From positions 3,534,001 through 3,598,000 of the forward strand of contig OZ223259.1 in NCBI GenBank assembly GCA_965140555.1: a stretch of 64,000 nucleotides of DNA. The letters run 5' to 3'. Position 1 is the first letter of the stretch, and every line of letters starts with the position of its first letter. The notes beneath the pieces were generated by a model. That model saw only the letters and a list, made by a program, of their open reading frames with translations. It searched no databases and was not told where the DNA came from. Position numbers and translations under genes: made by a program. Origin of the DNA: UBA1351 sp965140555 (lineage in GTDB: Bacteria; Bacillota; Clostridia; Lachnospirales; Vallitaleaceae). This document shows positions 51,524 to 60,318 of the stretch, one piece after another.

Positions 51524-52600
51524 ATGAAAAAGAAATTTTTTGCAATCCTATTGACACTTGTTATGGTTGTTGCATTGGCAGGCTGTGGCCTTCAATCACC
51601 AACTGAAAATGAAGACACAAACACACCGGATACGGATGCTTCTACAGACAGTAATTCTGATGATGATTCAACATCAGCAGATGCGATTACATTAGTTTAT
51701 GCAGAAGTGAATCCATTAGATACCATTGTTGGACGTACGGATACAGCTTTTGTTGAAAAAGTTGAAGAATTATCCGGGGGTTCAATCAACATTGATTTAC
51801 AAGCAAGTGGTGTATTAGGATCTGAAAACGACGTGCTTGATGCAATGCTAGGTGGTGGCGGTACGATTCAAATGTCACGTATTTCTGCCTTTGCATTAAC
51901 AAGTTACGGCGGCGATAAATCAAAATTATTATCTGTACCTTATACATTTGCAAATCGTGAACATTTTTGGAAGTTTGCAACATCAGACCTTGCACCTGAA
52001 TTCTTACTTGAGCCACATGAAAATGGAAGTGGTGTAAGAGGTTTGTTTTATGGTGAAGAAGGTTTCCGTCATTTCTTTACAACGGAACCAGTGGAAACGA
52101 TGGAAGATTTAGCCGGTATGAAATTACGTGTATCCAATGACCCGGTTATGAAAGGTATGGTTGAAGCTTTAGGTGCTTCATCAACTGTTGTAGCATTTGG
52201 TGAATTGTACTCAGCTCTTCAAACTGGCGTTGTCGTTGGTGCGGAACAACCGATTGCTAACTACAAATCCAATGCATTCCAAGAAGTGGCACCAAATTTA
52301 ATTCTTGACGGTCATACACTAGGTGCAATCCAAGTGGTTATTACAGATGAAGCTTGGGATTCATTAACAGAAGAACAACAAGGTATCTTAATGGAAGCCG
52401 GAGAGTATGCATCACAATACAATCGTGAGATTTCAGAACAAGCTGAAAATGAAGTGCTTCAATCTTTGATTGATGAAGGTGTTAATGTAGTTGAGGTAAA
52501 TGATATCAAACCATGGCAAGAAGCATGTAAAGATGTTATTGCTGAAGCGACAAAAGATAATGTAGCTCTTTATCAAGAAATCTTAAATTTACAACAATAG
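51524..52600 (+). CDS. dctP: TRAP transporter substrate-binding lipoprotein DctP
   Basis: The 358-residue protein has a lipoprotein signal ending ALAGC (Cys20) and a Asp/Thr/Ser-rich tether. The DctP fold includes VETMEDLAGMKLRVSNDPVM with the conserved substrate-carboxylate Arg, and FGELYSALQTGVVVGAEQP. TRAP systems import organic and sugar acids using the sodium gradient. GGAGGG precedes the ATG at 51524; a TTG at 51512 is unlikely. Pectin genes downstream suggest galacturonate or short uronides as ligand. Confidence 0.92.
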   Translation: MKKKFFAILLTLVMVVALAGCGLQSPTENEDTNTPDTDASTDSNSDDDSTSADAITLVYAEVNPLDTIVGRTDTAFVEKVEELSGGSINIDLQASGVLGSENDVLDAMLGGGGTIQMSRISAFALTSYGGDKSKLLSVPYTFANREHFWKFATSDLAPEFLLEPHENGSGVRGLFYGEEGFRHFFTTEPVETMEDLAGMKLRVSNDPVMKGMVEALGASSTVVAFGELYSALQTGVVVGAEQPIANYKSNAFQEVAPNLILDGHTLGAIQVVITDEAWDSLTEEQQGILMEAGEYASQYNREISEQAENEVLQSLIDEGVNVVEVNDIKPWQEACKDVIAEATKDNVALYQEILNLQQ

Positions 52601-52679
52601 AAATTATTATAACGATTTCTACAAAGACACAAAGGAGCAGTTGTTCCTTTGTGTCTGATGCTATCTAAGGAGGTAAGTT

Positions 52680-53204
52680 ATGCCACAGATTTTTAACAAA
52701 ATTGATAAAATCAAACCGGCTTATGATATGACATATAAGGTTGTATTATTTATCTGTAAACTTTTATTAGTTGTTGATATTTTAATAACGACAATGGCAG
52801 TTATCGGTCGTTTTGTTTCATTTATTCCTGACCCTGCATGGAGTGAGGAAATTGTTCTAACTTGTATGGCTTATATGGCAGTGCTTTCTGCTGCATTGGC
52901 AATACGTAAAGGTTCCCATATTCGCATGATGGCCTTTGACCGCTATTTACCCAAAAAATTGATTCTTGGTTTAGACTTATTAGCGGATATATCCATTGTC
53001 GTATTGGCCCTTGTCATGATTGTAGTGGGATGGAATTATGCAGTGCGCTTAGGAGGACGAGCATCTTATGTGAGTATTCCTAGTCTTTCAAAATTTTGGA
53101 TGTACTTTCCGATTCCATTAGCAGGAGTTGCCATGCTGATTTTTGAAATGGAGTCAATCTATAACCATATTCGTGGTCTGTTCATTAAGGAGGAAAACCT
53201 ATGA
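52680..53204 (+). CDS. dctQ: TRAP transporter small permease DctQ
   Basis: The 174-residue protein has four predicted membrane helices and the DctQ-type PAWSEEIVLTCMAYMAVLSAALAIRKGSH-type pattern (about 56-85, with the conserved WSEE). AAGGAGG precedes the ATG. It overlaps the large permease start by four bases, so the pair is translationally coupled. Confidence 0.92.
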   Translation: MPQIFNKIDKIKPAYDMTYKVVLFICKLLLVVDILITTMAVIGRFVSFIPDPAWSEEIVLTCMAYMAVLSAALAIRKGSHIRMMAFDRYLPKKLILGLDLLADISIVVLALVMIVVGWNYAVRLGGRASYVSIPSLSKFWMYFPIPLAGVAMLIFEMESIYNHIRGLFIKEENL

Positions 53205-54493
53205 GTCCTGAAACTATAGCGATTATTATATTATTAGGCAGCTTCTTTGTTATGGTCTTCTTAAGATTTCCTATTGCTTACGCAGTTGCACTGTCATCAT
53301 TATTAACACTGCTCTATCAAGGATTACCATTAACGACCATTGGTCAACAAATGGTTAAAGGAATCAGTTCCTTTAGTTTGATGGCAGTACCGTTCTTTAT
53401 TACCATGGGTGTACTTATGGGTTCCGGTGGTATTTCTGAGAAACTGATAGCATTAGCCAATGCCTGTGTCGGTTGGATGACCGGTGGTATGGCTATGGTT
53501 AATATTGTTGCCTCTTATTTCTTTGGTGGTATTTCCGGTTCAGCAGCTGCAGATACAGCATCCCTTGGAAGTATTTTGATTCCGATGATGGTAGATCAAG
53601 GGTATGATGATGACTTCTCAACAGCTGTTACCATTACATCCTCTTGTGAAGGATTGCTCGTTCCACCAAGCCACAACATGGTGATCTATGCCACAACAGC
53701 CGGTGGTATTTCAGTAGGGAGTCTATTCCTTGCCGGATATATGCCCGGTGCATTACTTGCAGTAACCCTTATGATTGGTTCTTATATTATATCCAAGCGT
53801 CGTAATTATCCTAAAGGTGCAGCTTTTAGTTTTATAAATTTGCTGAAGCAATTTGCAGTATCTTTTTGGGCATTGGCTGCTGTGCTTATTGTTGTGTTCG
53901 GTGTTGTCGGTGGTTATTTTACAGCAACAGAATCTGCGGCGATTGCAGTTATATATAGTTTGTTTGTCAGTGTATTTATCTACCGGGGTCTTGATTGGAA
54001 AGGTGTATGGCGTGTATTAGAAAACTGTGTCGATACACTAGCGATTGTTCTTATCTTGATCTCAACGTCAAGCGTTTTCGGTTTCTTGTTGACAAGACTT
54101 CATGTACCGGATTTAGCTGCTCAAGGAATTGTTCGATTGACAGACAATCCGATTCTATTGGCATTGTTATTGAACCTGATTCTTCTTGTATTAGGTTGTA
54201 TCATGGATATGGCGCCAATTATCTTGATTGCCACTCCGATTTTACTACCTATTGCTCAGTCTATTGGTATTTCACCGATTCAATTTGGTATTATGGTTAT
54301 CTTGAATGCAGGTATTGGCCTATTAACACCTCCTGTGGGAGCGGTATTGTTTATCGGTTCAGCAGTAGGTAAGGTACCCATGGAGCGTGTTGTAAAGGCT
54401 ACGTTGCCGTTCTATGTTTGTATGGTGATTACCCTTATGTTAGTAACCTTTATCCCTCAAGTGAGTCTTTGGTTGCCCTCAGTGTTTAGATAA
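53201..54493 (+). CDS. dctM: TRAP transporter large permease DctM
   Basis: The 430-residue protein has about 12 membrane helices. Characteristic stretches are MAVPFFITMGVLMGSGGISE, FFGGISGSAAADTASLGSI and the C-terminal GLLTPPVGAVLFIGSAVGKV. It is full length and carries the sodium-coupled transport path. The stop overlaps the start of the next gene by one base. Confidence 0.95.
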   Translation: MSPETIAIIILLGSFFVMVFLRFPIAYAVALSSLLTLLYQGLPLTTIGQQMVKGISSFSLMAVPFFITMGVLMGSGGISEKLIALANACVGWMTGGMAMVNIVASYFFGGISGSAAADTASLGSILIPMMVDQGYDDDFSTAVTITSSCEGLLVPPSHNMVIYATTAGGISVGSLFLAGYMPGALLAVTLMIGSYIISKRRNYPKGAAFSFINLLKQFAVSFWALAAVLIVVFGVVGGYFTATESAAIAVIYSLFVSVFIYRGLDWKGVWRVLENCVDTLAIVLILISTSSVFGFLLTRLHVPDLAAQGIVRLTDNPILLALLLNLILLVLGCIMDMAPIILIATPILLPIAQSIGISPIQFGIMVILNAGIGLLTPPVGAVLFIGSAVGKVPMERVVKATLPFYVCMVITLMLVTFIPQVSLWLPSVFR

Positions 54494-54963
54494 TGACTTA
54501 TACGTTTAGATATCAAACACGTGCTTTTGATTTATGGAAATTATCTATGTATGGAATATACAGCTCGTTGCCGGGACTGGTTAATGCGATTTTTACCGCA
54601 GCCATGATTGCGTTAACTGTCCGTTTTTGGTCAGAAGTGGGAATTCTATATCGACTGTTTATTTTATTTGGATTGTCCATATTCACCATTATTCAACCGA
54701 TGGTTGTCTATGCTAAAGCAACCCGCCAAGTGAGCAATATTCCGGATGAAGTAGAGATGCATGTTACAAAGTTAGGGATGGATATAGAGACTGGAAATAA
54801 AATGTCGCACCTAACGTGGAAACAAATAAAAGGCATTGTAAAAAAACCCGGAATGCTTGTGATAATCGCAGAAGGCGGGCATGGATTTATTCTTACCGAT
54901 GCCACCCTTGGTGATGAAAAAGATGCGTTTTATAAAGATGTAATGTCCTATATAAAAGGATAA
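54493..54963 (+). CDS. YcxB-like membrane protein
   Basis: The 156-residue protein has two central membrane helices (about 28-50 and 55-75) followed by a soluble tail of the YcxB/PH-like type (MHVTKLGMDIETGNKMSHLTWKQIKGI). The family's function is unknown. It overlaps dctM by one base and is therefore probably the last gene of the TRAP operon. A YcxB-like gene coupled to a TRAP operon is uncommon. Confidence 0.65.
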   Translation: MTYTFRYQTRAFDLWKLSMYGIYSSLPGLVNAIFTAAMIALTVRFWSEVGILYRLFILFGLSIFTIIQPMVVYAKATRQVSNIPDEVEMHVTKLGMDIETGNKMSHLTWKQIKGIVKKPGMLVIIAEGGHGFILTDATLGDEKDAFYKDVMSYIKG

Positions 54964-54967
54964 GACG

Positions 54968-54999
54968 AACAAAGAAGAAGCCTAGGCTTCTTCTTTGTT
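54968..54999. terminator. Perfect palindromic terminator
   Basis: AACAAAGAAGAAGCCT and its exact complement meet at CCTAGG, giving a perfect 32-base palindrome with a minimal loop. It lies five bases after the YcxB-like stop and is followed by a short T-rich run. Confidence 0.82.
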
Positions 55000-55080
55000 T
55001 ATTATTGGAATTAGTACTTTCCATTCAGAAGTTGTTGTGGCATAATAGTTAGTCTAGAATGACTGACAGGAGGAAACACC

Positions 55081-55971
55081 ATGTATTTAAAGAAATCGTT
55101 TCAAAGGATAGGTATGCTGGTAACATTAAGCTTGTTTTTTGTAGCTTGTTCAGGAGAGCCCGTAAGTAATAGTCCAACAGAGGATTTAACCGGTCGCGTA
55201 AATTCCGCGGTACCAAGCCAGAATGAAGAGTCCTCGTGGTTGACCGACACGATTCATGCACTAGGTTATGAGACAAATCCCGTCCTCGAAGTTGATGGAG
55301 GTGATTTGAGTGGGGAGAGAGAGAATAATGTAGCCGTTAATGTCGGTTTTGGAGATCGTGAGTATTGGGCTTTTACCAATGATTATGGTCAGTTAGTTGC
55401 GGTAGTGGCCGAATATGTTGTTCTGCAAAATGAAGAGACCGAAGATGTTCTTGAGAGTGGACGCTATTATCATGATGAAGCAAAGGTTCCGGGAACAGAA
55501 GCTAAAGATTTGGATGAGGGACATGTTATAGCGGACTCATTAGGCGGGGTCTCCAATGCCTATAATATTACACCCCAAGATAGTGTGTTGAATCGACACG
55601 GGGATCAAGCGTATATGGAGGAGGTTATACGAAAGGCAGGAGGTTGCAAGTATTTTATAGCAACGATTAGCTATCCGAATAACCAAACTCAGATACCAAG
55701 TTCTTATTCCTATGAATATACAGTTAACGGGAATGCAGTTGTGGATACTTTTCCAAACAAAGACCCTGAAGAAAAGAAGGAAGATGGGGATGCTAGTGAG
55801 GAAATGCTTGGAGATGAAACAGCTCTTGTTAATGCGATTGATACCAATAATAATGGTATTATTACAATTAAAGAGGCTGAAGCTGCCGGATACTCTATGC
55901 CGATTACATCCGAACATTGGTTATATTCTTATATGCGGGATAGTAATCAGGATGGCATTATTGGACAATAA
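55081..55971 (+). CDS. Secreted DNA/RNA non-specific endonuclease lipoprotein with calcium-binding tail
   Basis: The 296-residue protein has a lipoprotein signal ending FVAC (Cys23). A nuclease domain of the Endonuclea_NS_2 type (about 60-225) carries DEGHVIADSLGG and NITPQDSVLNRHGD, containing the catalytic His and metal-binding Asn. A Lys/Glu-rich linker follows, then a C-terminal pair of EF-hand-like Asp loops (DTNNNGIITIKEAEAAGY and DSNQDGIIG), dockerin-like. It would degrade external nucleic acid. It sits between the TRAP operon and pectin enzymes but has no obvious pectin role. GGAGG precedes the ATG. Confidence 0.82.
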   Translation: MYLKKSFQRIGMLVTLSLFFVACSGEPVSNSPTEDLTGRVNSAVPSQNEESSWLTDTIHALGYETNPVLEVDGGDLSGERENNVAVNVGFGDREYWAFTNDYGQLVAVVAEYVVLQNEETEDVLESGRYYHDEAKVPGTEAKDLDEGHVIADSLGGVSNAYNITPQDSVLNRHGDQAYMEEVIRKAGGCKYFIATISYPNNQTQIPSSYSYEYTVNGNAVVDTFPNKDPEEKKEDGDASEEMLGDETALVNAIDTNNNGIITIKEAEAAGYSMPITSEHWLYSYMRDSNQDGIIGQ

Positions 55972-56032
55972 GAGGTGTTAACATGGGCACTGTAACATTA
56001 GGATAGTAGATTGAAAGTTGAGGATGAAATAA

Positions 56033-56731
56033 ATGTGTAAAATATATTGGGCTGCTGATTCAACGGTTAAAGAGAATAATTATACGACGTTTCCACAAAC
56101 AGGTATCGGACAAGGGTTACGACTATATTTGAAACAAGATATAAGCATATGTAATCATGCTGAAAATGGGCGAAGTACGAAGAGTTTTATAGACGAATTA
56201 AGATTGGCAGCAATCGAAAAGGATATCCGAGAAGGAGACTTTCTCTTTATTCAATTTGGGCATAACGATGAAAAACGTGAAGATCCCAATCGCTTTACAG
56301 AGGCTTTCGGTGAATATCAAGAAAATTTGGAGCGGTTTGTCAATGCAGCACGAAATCGTAAGGCATATCCGGTTTTTATTACACCTTTGACACGACGTTT
56401 GTTCGCAGACGATAATCATTTGAAAGATGCCATTCATGAATCCTATCCGGAAGCAATGTCACAAGTGGCAAAACGTTTGGATGTGCCTCTTATTGACCTG
56501 TATACGATGAGTCGCGAGCTTATTGAGTCGATTGGTCAAGAGAAGAGTAAAAGTTATTTTATGAATTTAAAACCGGGGGATTATAAGAATTATCCGGATG
56601 GATTGGAAGATAATACACATTTACAGTATGATGGAGCCGTTGCATTTGCAGGTTTAGTAGCTCAAGGACTTAAGAGGCTTGGTGGAATTTATGGTAATCT
56701 GTTGTTAGATCCTGAAAATTTGGATGATTAA
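56033..56731 (+). CDS. CE12 rhamnogalacturonan acetylesterase (SGNH hydrolase)
   Basis: The 232-residue protein has all SGNH blocks: AADSTV (Ser10), NHAENGRST, FGHND and the C-terminal DNTHLQYDG (Asp and His). This pattern matches the CE12 family that removes acetyl groups from rhamnogalacturonan. It has no signal peptide and so acts on imported fragments. It is followed after a 257-base gap by GH28. The stretch at 55981-56032 contains no clear promoter. Confidence 0.87.
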   Translation: MCKIYWAADSTVKENNYTTFPQTGIGQGLRLYLKQDISICNHAENGRSTKSFIDELRLAAIEKDIREGDFLFIQFGHNDEKREDPNRFTEAFGEYQENLERFVNAARNRKAYPVFITPLTRRLFADDNHLKDAIHESYPEAMSQVAKRLDVPLIDLYTMSRELIESIGQEKSKSYFMNLKPGDYKNYPDGLEDNTHLQYDGAVAFAGLVAQGLKRLGGIYGNLLLDPENLDD

Positions 56732-56799
56732 ATGAGAATATAAAAAGGAAAAGGAAGTGTTGTGGCGAGGCCTATTGCATGACCATATCCTGTTTTAAC

Positions 56800-56852
56800 A
56801 TAACTCTCGGTTTCCGATGCCCTACAGGTAAGGGTTGGAAATCGGGAGTTAC
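56800..56852. terminator. Imperfect hairpin downstream of the CE12 gene
   Basis: TAACTCTCGGTTTCCGAT and ATCGGGAGTTA-type sequence (arms within 56800-56822 and 56830-56852) form a long imperfect stem. Only CTTTATTAT follows, so it may be a weak terminator or another RNA structure. Confidence 0.45.
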
Positions 56853-56912
56853 TTTATTATGAGAAAAAATAGGTGTTTATAGCAATATTGTATCGTTATA
56901 GGGGGTTATTGG

Positions 56913-56953
56913 CAATATGAGTATTGATATTGTCCTATATAACTTGTTATAAT
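56913..56953 (+). promoter_or_regulatory. Promoter with overlapping inverted repeat before GH28
   Basis: TTGATA (56924-56929) and the extended -10 TGTTATAAT (56945-56953) have an 18-base spacer. Overlapping the -35, GGCAATAT and ATATTGTCC form an imperfect inverted repeat (56910-56935), a candidate operator. The GH28 ATG is at 56989. Confidence 0.6.
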
Positions 56954-56988
56954 GGTGACAATTACGAGAAAGTGAAGGTATAAACCCT

Positions 56989-58566
56989 ATGAAGTTCAAA
57001 AGTGTTGCAAAGAGTTCAAGAAGTTTGACCATAGAGATGATAAATGATGATATCTATTACAGTGCACAATCCTATGACGTGCTCGTGAATGGAGAAATAC
57101 TTTATGAACAACAACGTACCAATGTTATCAGCATCTATGATTTATTGCCGGATACCGAATATACAATTGCTGTTGTCACCAATGATTCTCATGAAAAAAC
57201 GAAGGTAGAGGAAGCTGTTATTCGGACATTGTATGAAAGCGTTTGTTTGTATGTGACGAAATTCGGAGCTGTGGGAGATGGTGTTCATGATGATTCACAG
57301 GCCCTTCAAGCAGCTATTTATTCCTGTCCTAAAGATGGAACCGTTTATATTCCGAAGGGCATCTATTACACAAAGCCATTATTTTTGAAGGATGATATAA
57401 CCATTTATCTTGAAAAGGATGCTGTTGTGTTAGGACATACAGATCGTCATTTATACCCTATATTGCCGGGGTACACCGTAACAACAGATGAGAAGGACGA
57501 ATATTACTTAGGCACATGGGAAGGAAACCCCCTAGATTCATATGCGAGTTTAATTACCGGAATTCATGTGAATAATGTATCCTTTGTAGGACAAGGGACC
57601 ATTAACGGAAATGCAGATCATAGTGATTGGTGGGAGAATCCTAAGACCAAAAGAGGTGCATGGCGACCTCGGACAATCTTCTTGAATCAATGTGAAAATA
57701 TTTTATTCCAAGGTGTGACGGTTACAAATTCACCGTCATGGACCATCCATCCGTATTTCTCAAGAAATCTATCGTTCATTGATATGTCTGTTAAAAATGA
57801 TAAACATTCACCCAATACAGATGGACTTGACCCGGAATCCTGTTCGAATGTACGTATTATTGGCGTTAATTTTTCTGTGGGAGATGATTGTATTGCTATA
57901 AAGGCAGGTAAGCTATACATGGGACGACGCCTCAAGCAGCCTTCCCAACAATTTAGCATTCGTAACTGTCGCATGCGCCACGGACATGGTGCGGTTGTTT
58001 TAGGCTCTGAGATGTCAGGAGGTATACGTGAGATTGAAGTTTCTCAATGTATTTTTGAAGAAACAGATCGCGGTCTACGTATAAAGACGCGACGGGGGCG
58101 AGGTGAAGATGCTATTATTGACAGCATTACCTTTGAGAAAATTTATATGAAGGATGTATTAACGCCTTTTGTCATTAATATGTTTTACTTTTGTGATCCG
58201 GACGGAAAGACAAACTATGTATGGACGAAAGAGAAATTGCCTGTCGATGAATGGACGCCATATCTAGGACACTTTACATTTACCGATATTCAATGTGTGA
58301 ATGCAGAAGTAGCCGGAGCCTATTTTTATGGTCTCCCGGAACAACCGATTGCAGGAATTTTGATGAATAATGTTTCTATTGATTATAAAGAAGAGGCCGT
58401 GGCAGGTCGACCGGCCATGATGAGTTTTGCAGATCCTGTAAAAAAAGCCGGTATCGTAGCTGAATATGTGAACTATCTTGAAATGCATAACGTTGTATTA
58501 AATGGGTATGAAGGAGAACGCCTTACGTTGAATGGTGTAGGAGAAGTAAAGGACCTTAAACAATAG
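56989..58566 (+). CDS. GH28 polygalacturonase-type enzyme
   Basis: The 525-residue protein has a short N-terminal beta domain (about 1-85, FnIII-like). A right-handed beta-helix follows with the GH28 catalytic set: SPNTDGLDPES (D278), VGDDCIAIKAG (D299, D300) and RMRHGHGAVVLGSE. The FGAVGDGVHDDSQALQAAI start is the usual pectate-lyase-like signature. No signal peptide is seen, so it probably acts in the cytoplasm as an exo-enzyme on imported galacturonides or rhamnogalacturonides. It is 44 bases before GH105. Confidence 0.92.
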   Translation: MKFKSVAKSSRSLTIEMINDDIYYSAQSYDVLVNGEILYEQQRTNVISIYDLLPDTEYTIAVVTNDSHEKTKVEEAVIRTLYESVCLYVTKFGAVGDGVHDDSQALQAAIYSCPKDGTVYIPKGIYYTKPLFLKDDITIYLEKDAVVLGHTDRHLYPILPGYTVTTDEKDEYYLGTWEGNPLDSYASLITGIHVNNVSFVGQGTINGNADHSDWWENPKTKRGAWRPRTIFLNQCENILFQGVTVTNSPSWTIHPYFSRNLSFIDMSVKNDKHSPNTDGLDPESCSNVRIIGVNFSVGDDCIAIKAGKLYMGRRLKQPSQQFSIRNCRMRHGHGAVVLGSEMSGGIREIEVSQCIFEETDRGLRIKTRRGRGEDAIIDSITFEKIYMKDVLTPFVINMFYFCDPDGKTNYVWTKEKLPVDEWTPYLGHFTFTDIQCVNAEVAGAYFYGLPEQPIAGILMNNVSIDYKEEAVAGRPAMMSFADPVKKAGIVAEYVNYLEMHNVVLNGYEGERLTLNGVGEVKDLKQ

Positions 58567-58610
58567 AGATAGGGAAATAACGTATCGAGTTCGTAGAAAA
58601 GAGGTTAAAG

Positions 58611-59750
58611 ATGAATCAAGGCATGATGACAACAATCAGAACCTATATGGATCAACTATTAAATGATTCGACAGCAGAAGCTCCCGCATGGAATATGGAA
58701 AAAATTCTCAGTGGTTCTAAGAATAAATGGAATTATATTGATGGCTGTATGATTAAGGCGACATTGGACCTATATGATATTACCGGTGAAAAAAGGTACT
58801 TGACATTTGCAGATGAATTTATTGATTATTATGTGAATGAAGACGGGAGTATCAAAACATTTAAAGTAGAAGACTATAATATTGATAATATAAACGAAGG
58901 AAAAGTCTTATTCGATTTGTATGACTTGACAGGAAAAGAAAAATACAGAAGGGCTATTGATACGATTTACAATCAATTAAAGACCCATCCAAGAACGGAG
59001 TCCGGTAATTTTTGGCATAAAGATATCTATCCTTATCAAATATGGCTAGATGGTCTATATATGGCACAGCCCTTTTATATGGCTTATGAGACAACATTCA
59101 ATAATATGGAACATTACAAGGATATCTTTACTCAATTTATAGAAGTTGAGAAGCATATGAAGGATGAAAAAACAGGCTTGTATTACCATGCCTATGATAC
59201 GTCAAAATCTATTTTTTGGTGTGATAAGGAAACAGGATTATCGAAGAACTTCTGGGGACGTGCAATGGGATGGTTTGTTATGGCAATTATTGATGTCGTT
59301 GAACAGATGGATAACCAGTTGTTTTATGAGTATCGATATTTACAAAACATGTTCAAAGATGCTATTGACGCACTAATTCGTGTTCAAAGTGAATCCGGCA
59401 TGTGGTACCAAGTACTTGATCGAGCAGATGTGGAAGGTAATTATCTTGAGACGAGTGCCAGTGCAATTATTGCCTATGCAATATTAAAAGGGGTACGTCT
59501 TGAGGCATTACCAAAACGGTATAAAGCTTATGGCATTAAAGCCTTTGATGATATCTGTGATCGCTACTTAGAAGAAGAAGACGGTAAATTGAAGCTTGGT
59601 GGTATCTGTCTGGTGGCAGGACTTGGTGGTAAAAACATGCGTGATGGGACTGTTGAGTATTATTTATCAGAACCTATTGTAGAAAGCGAAGCTAAAGGTG
59701 TTGCACCTTTTCTCATGTGCTATACGGAAATTATGCGTAAGAATCAATAA
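58611..59750 (+). CDS. GH105 unsaturated rhamnogalacturonyl hydrolase
   Basis: The 379-residue protein has the alpha6/alpha6-barrel pattern of GH105: YIDGCMIKATLDLYDITGE, the central IWLDGLYMAQPFYMAYE with the likely catalytic Asp, FWGRAMGWFVMAIIDV, and ETSASAIIAYAILKG. It removes the unsaturated uronic acid left by rhamnogalacturonan lyases. No signal peptide. AGAGG lies before the ATG. It ends two bases before a strong terminator, closing the pectin locus. Confidence 0.93.
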   Translation: MNQGMMTTIRTYMDQLLNDSTAEAPAWNMEKILSGSKNKWNYIDGCMIKATLDLYDITGEKRYLTFADEFIDYYVNEDGSIKTFKVEDYNIDNINEGKVLFDLYDLTGKEKYRRAIDTIYNQLKTHPRTESGNFWHKDIYPYQIWLDGLYMAQPFYMAYETTFNNMEHYKDIFTQFIEVEKHMKDEKTGLYYHAYDTSKSIFWCDKETGLSKNFWGRAMGWFVMAIIDVVEQMDNQLFYEYRYLQNMFKDAIDALIRVQSESGMWYQVLDRADVEGNYLETSASAIIAYAILKGVRLEALPKRYKAYGIKAFDDICDRYLEEEDGKLKLGGICLVAGLGGKNMRDGTVEYYLSEPIVESEAKGVAPFLMCYTEIMRKNQ

Positions 59751-59751
59751 A

Positions 59752-59796
59752 GAAAAGCCCTTTTAGACAATAATCTCAGGTCTAAAAGGGCTTTTC
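59752..59796. terminator. Rho-independent terminator of the pectin operon
   Basis: GAAAAGCCCTTTTAGAC (59752-59768) and GTCTAAAAGGGCTTTTC (59780-59796) form a perfect 17-base stem starting right after the GH105 stop. It could also serve the convergent DUF4870 gene. Confidence 0.9.
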
Positions 59797-59841
59797 CATG
59801 TAAAGCGCGACAACGTCGCTTGTATGTTTGCATTGGTACGA

Positions 59842-60180
59842 TTAGTTGATAATCGTTGTATTACCGATAATTGGTAATGGTTCGGTTTTTCCTTGAGCGG
59901 CACGAATAACGCCAATTAAGAAAAAGATAAAAGTAGCAAGACCAAGAATAGGGGCTATAATCCAACCGATAATCGGAATCCAACCGATGATGATTGTTAT
60001 AGCATAAGCAATAAATAAGAGACATCCTTGATTGACATGGAAACGAACAAAAGGCGAATCTTTTGCACCGTCTATAAGCAAGGGGATAAAGAATAAAATA
60101 TATGCAATTATGGCATAACCTTTATACTTTTCCACATCCTGATTACTACCACCTTGATTATTATAATTTGGGTCTGACAT
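59842..60180 (-). CDS. DUF4870/Tic20-like membrane protein
   Basis: The 112-residue protein has a polar Asn/Gln-rich N-terminus, then three to four helices with YAIIAYILFFIPLL, SPFVRFHVNQGCLLF (the family's HxNQG block) and a Gly/Pro-rich turn. The function is unknown. GGAGG lies before the ATG. It stands alone and is downstream of prfC on the same strand. Confidence 0.83.
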   Translation of the reverse strand: MSDPNYNNQGGSNQDVEKYKGYAIIAYILFFIPLLIDGAKDSPFVRFHVNQGCLLFIAYAITIIIGWIPIIGWIIAPILGLATFIFFLIGVIRAAQGKTEPLPIIGNTTIIN

Positions 60181-60270
60181 AGTAATTCCTCCATCCTTTT
60201 ATAGCTTTATTTAATAAATCTAATTATATAATAACAAATATTATATAAAAATGCAAAACTATTTTAGTCC

Positions 60271-60314
60271 TATAGGATGTATAGGCACTTATACCATATT
60301 AGGAAAGTGCCTAT
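60271..60314 (-). terminator. Hairpin downstream of prfC
   Basis: ATAGGCACTT (60271-60280) and AAGTGCCTAT (60305-60314) form a perfect 10-base stem just after the prfC stop. There is no clear U-tract, so it is a weak terminator candidate. Confidence 0.45.
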
Positions 60315-60318
60315 CTGC

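Noticed and set aside
55540..55917. 125-residue minus-strand open frame
   Set aside because: Shadow of the nuclease lipoprotein gene, with no recognisable domain.
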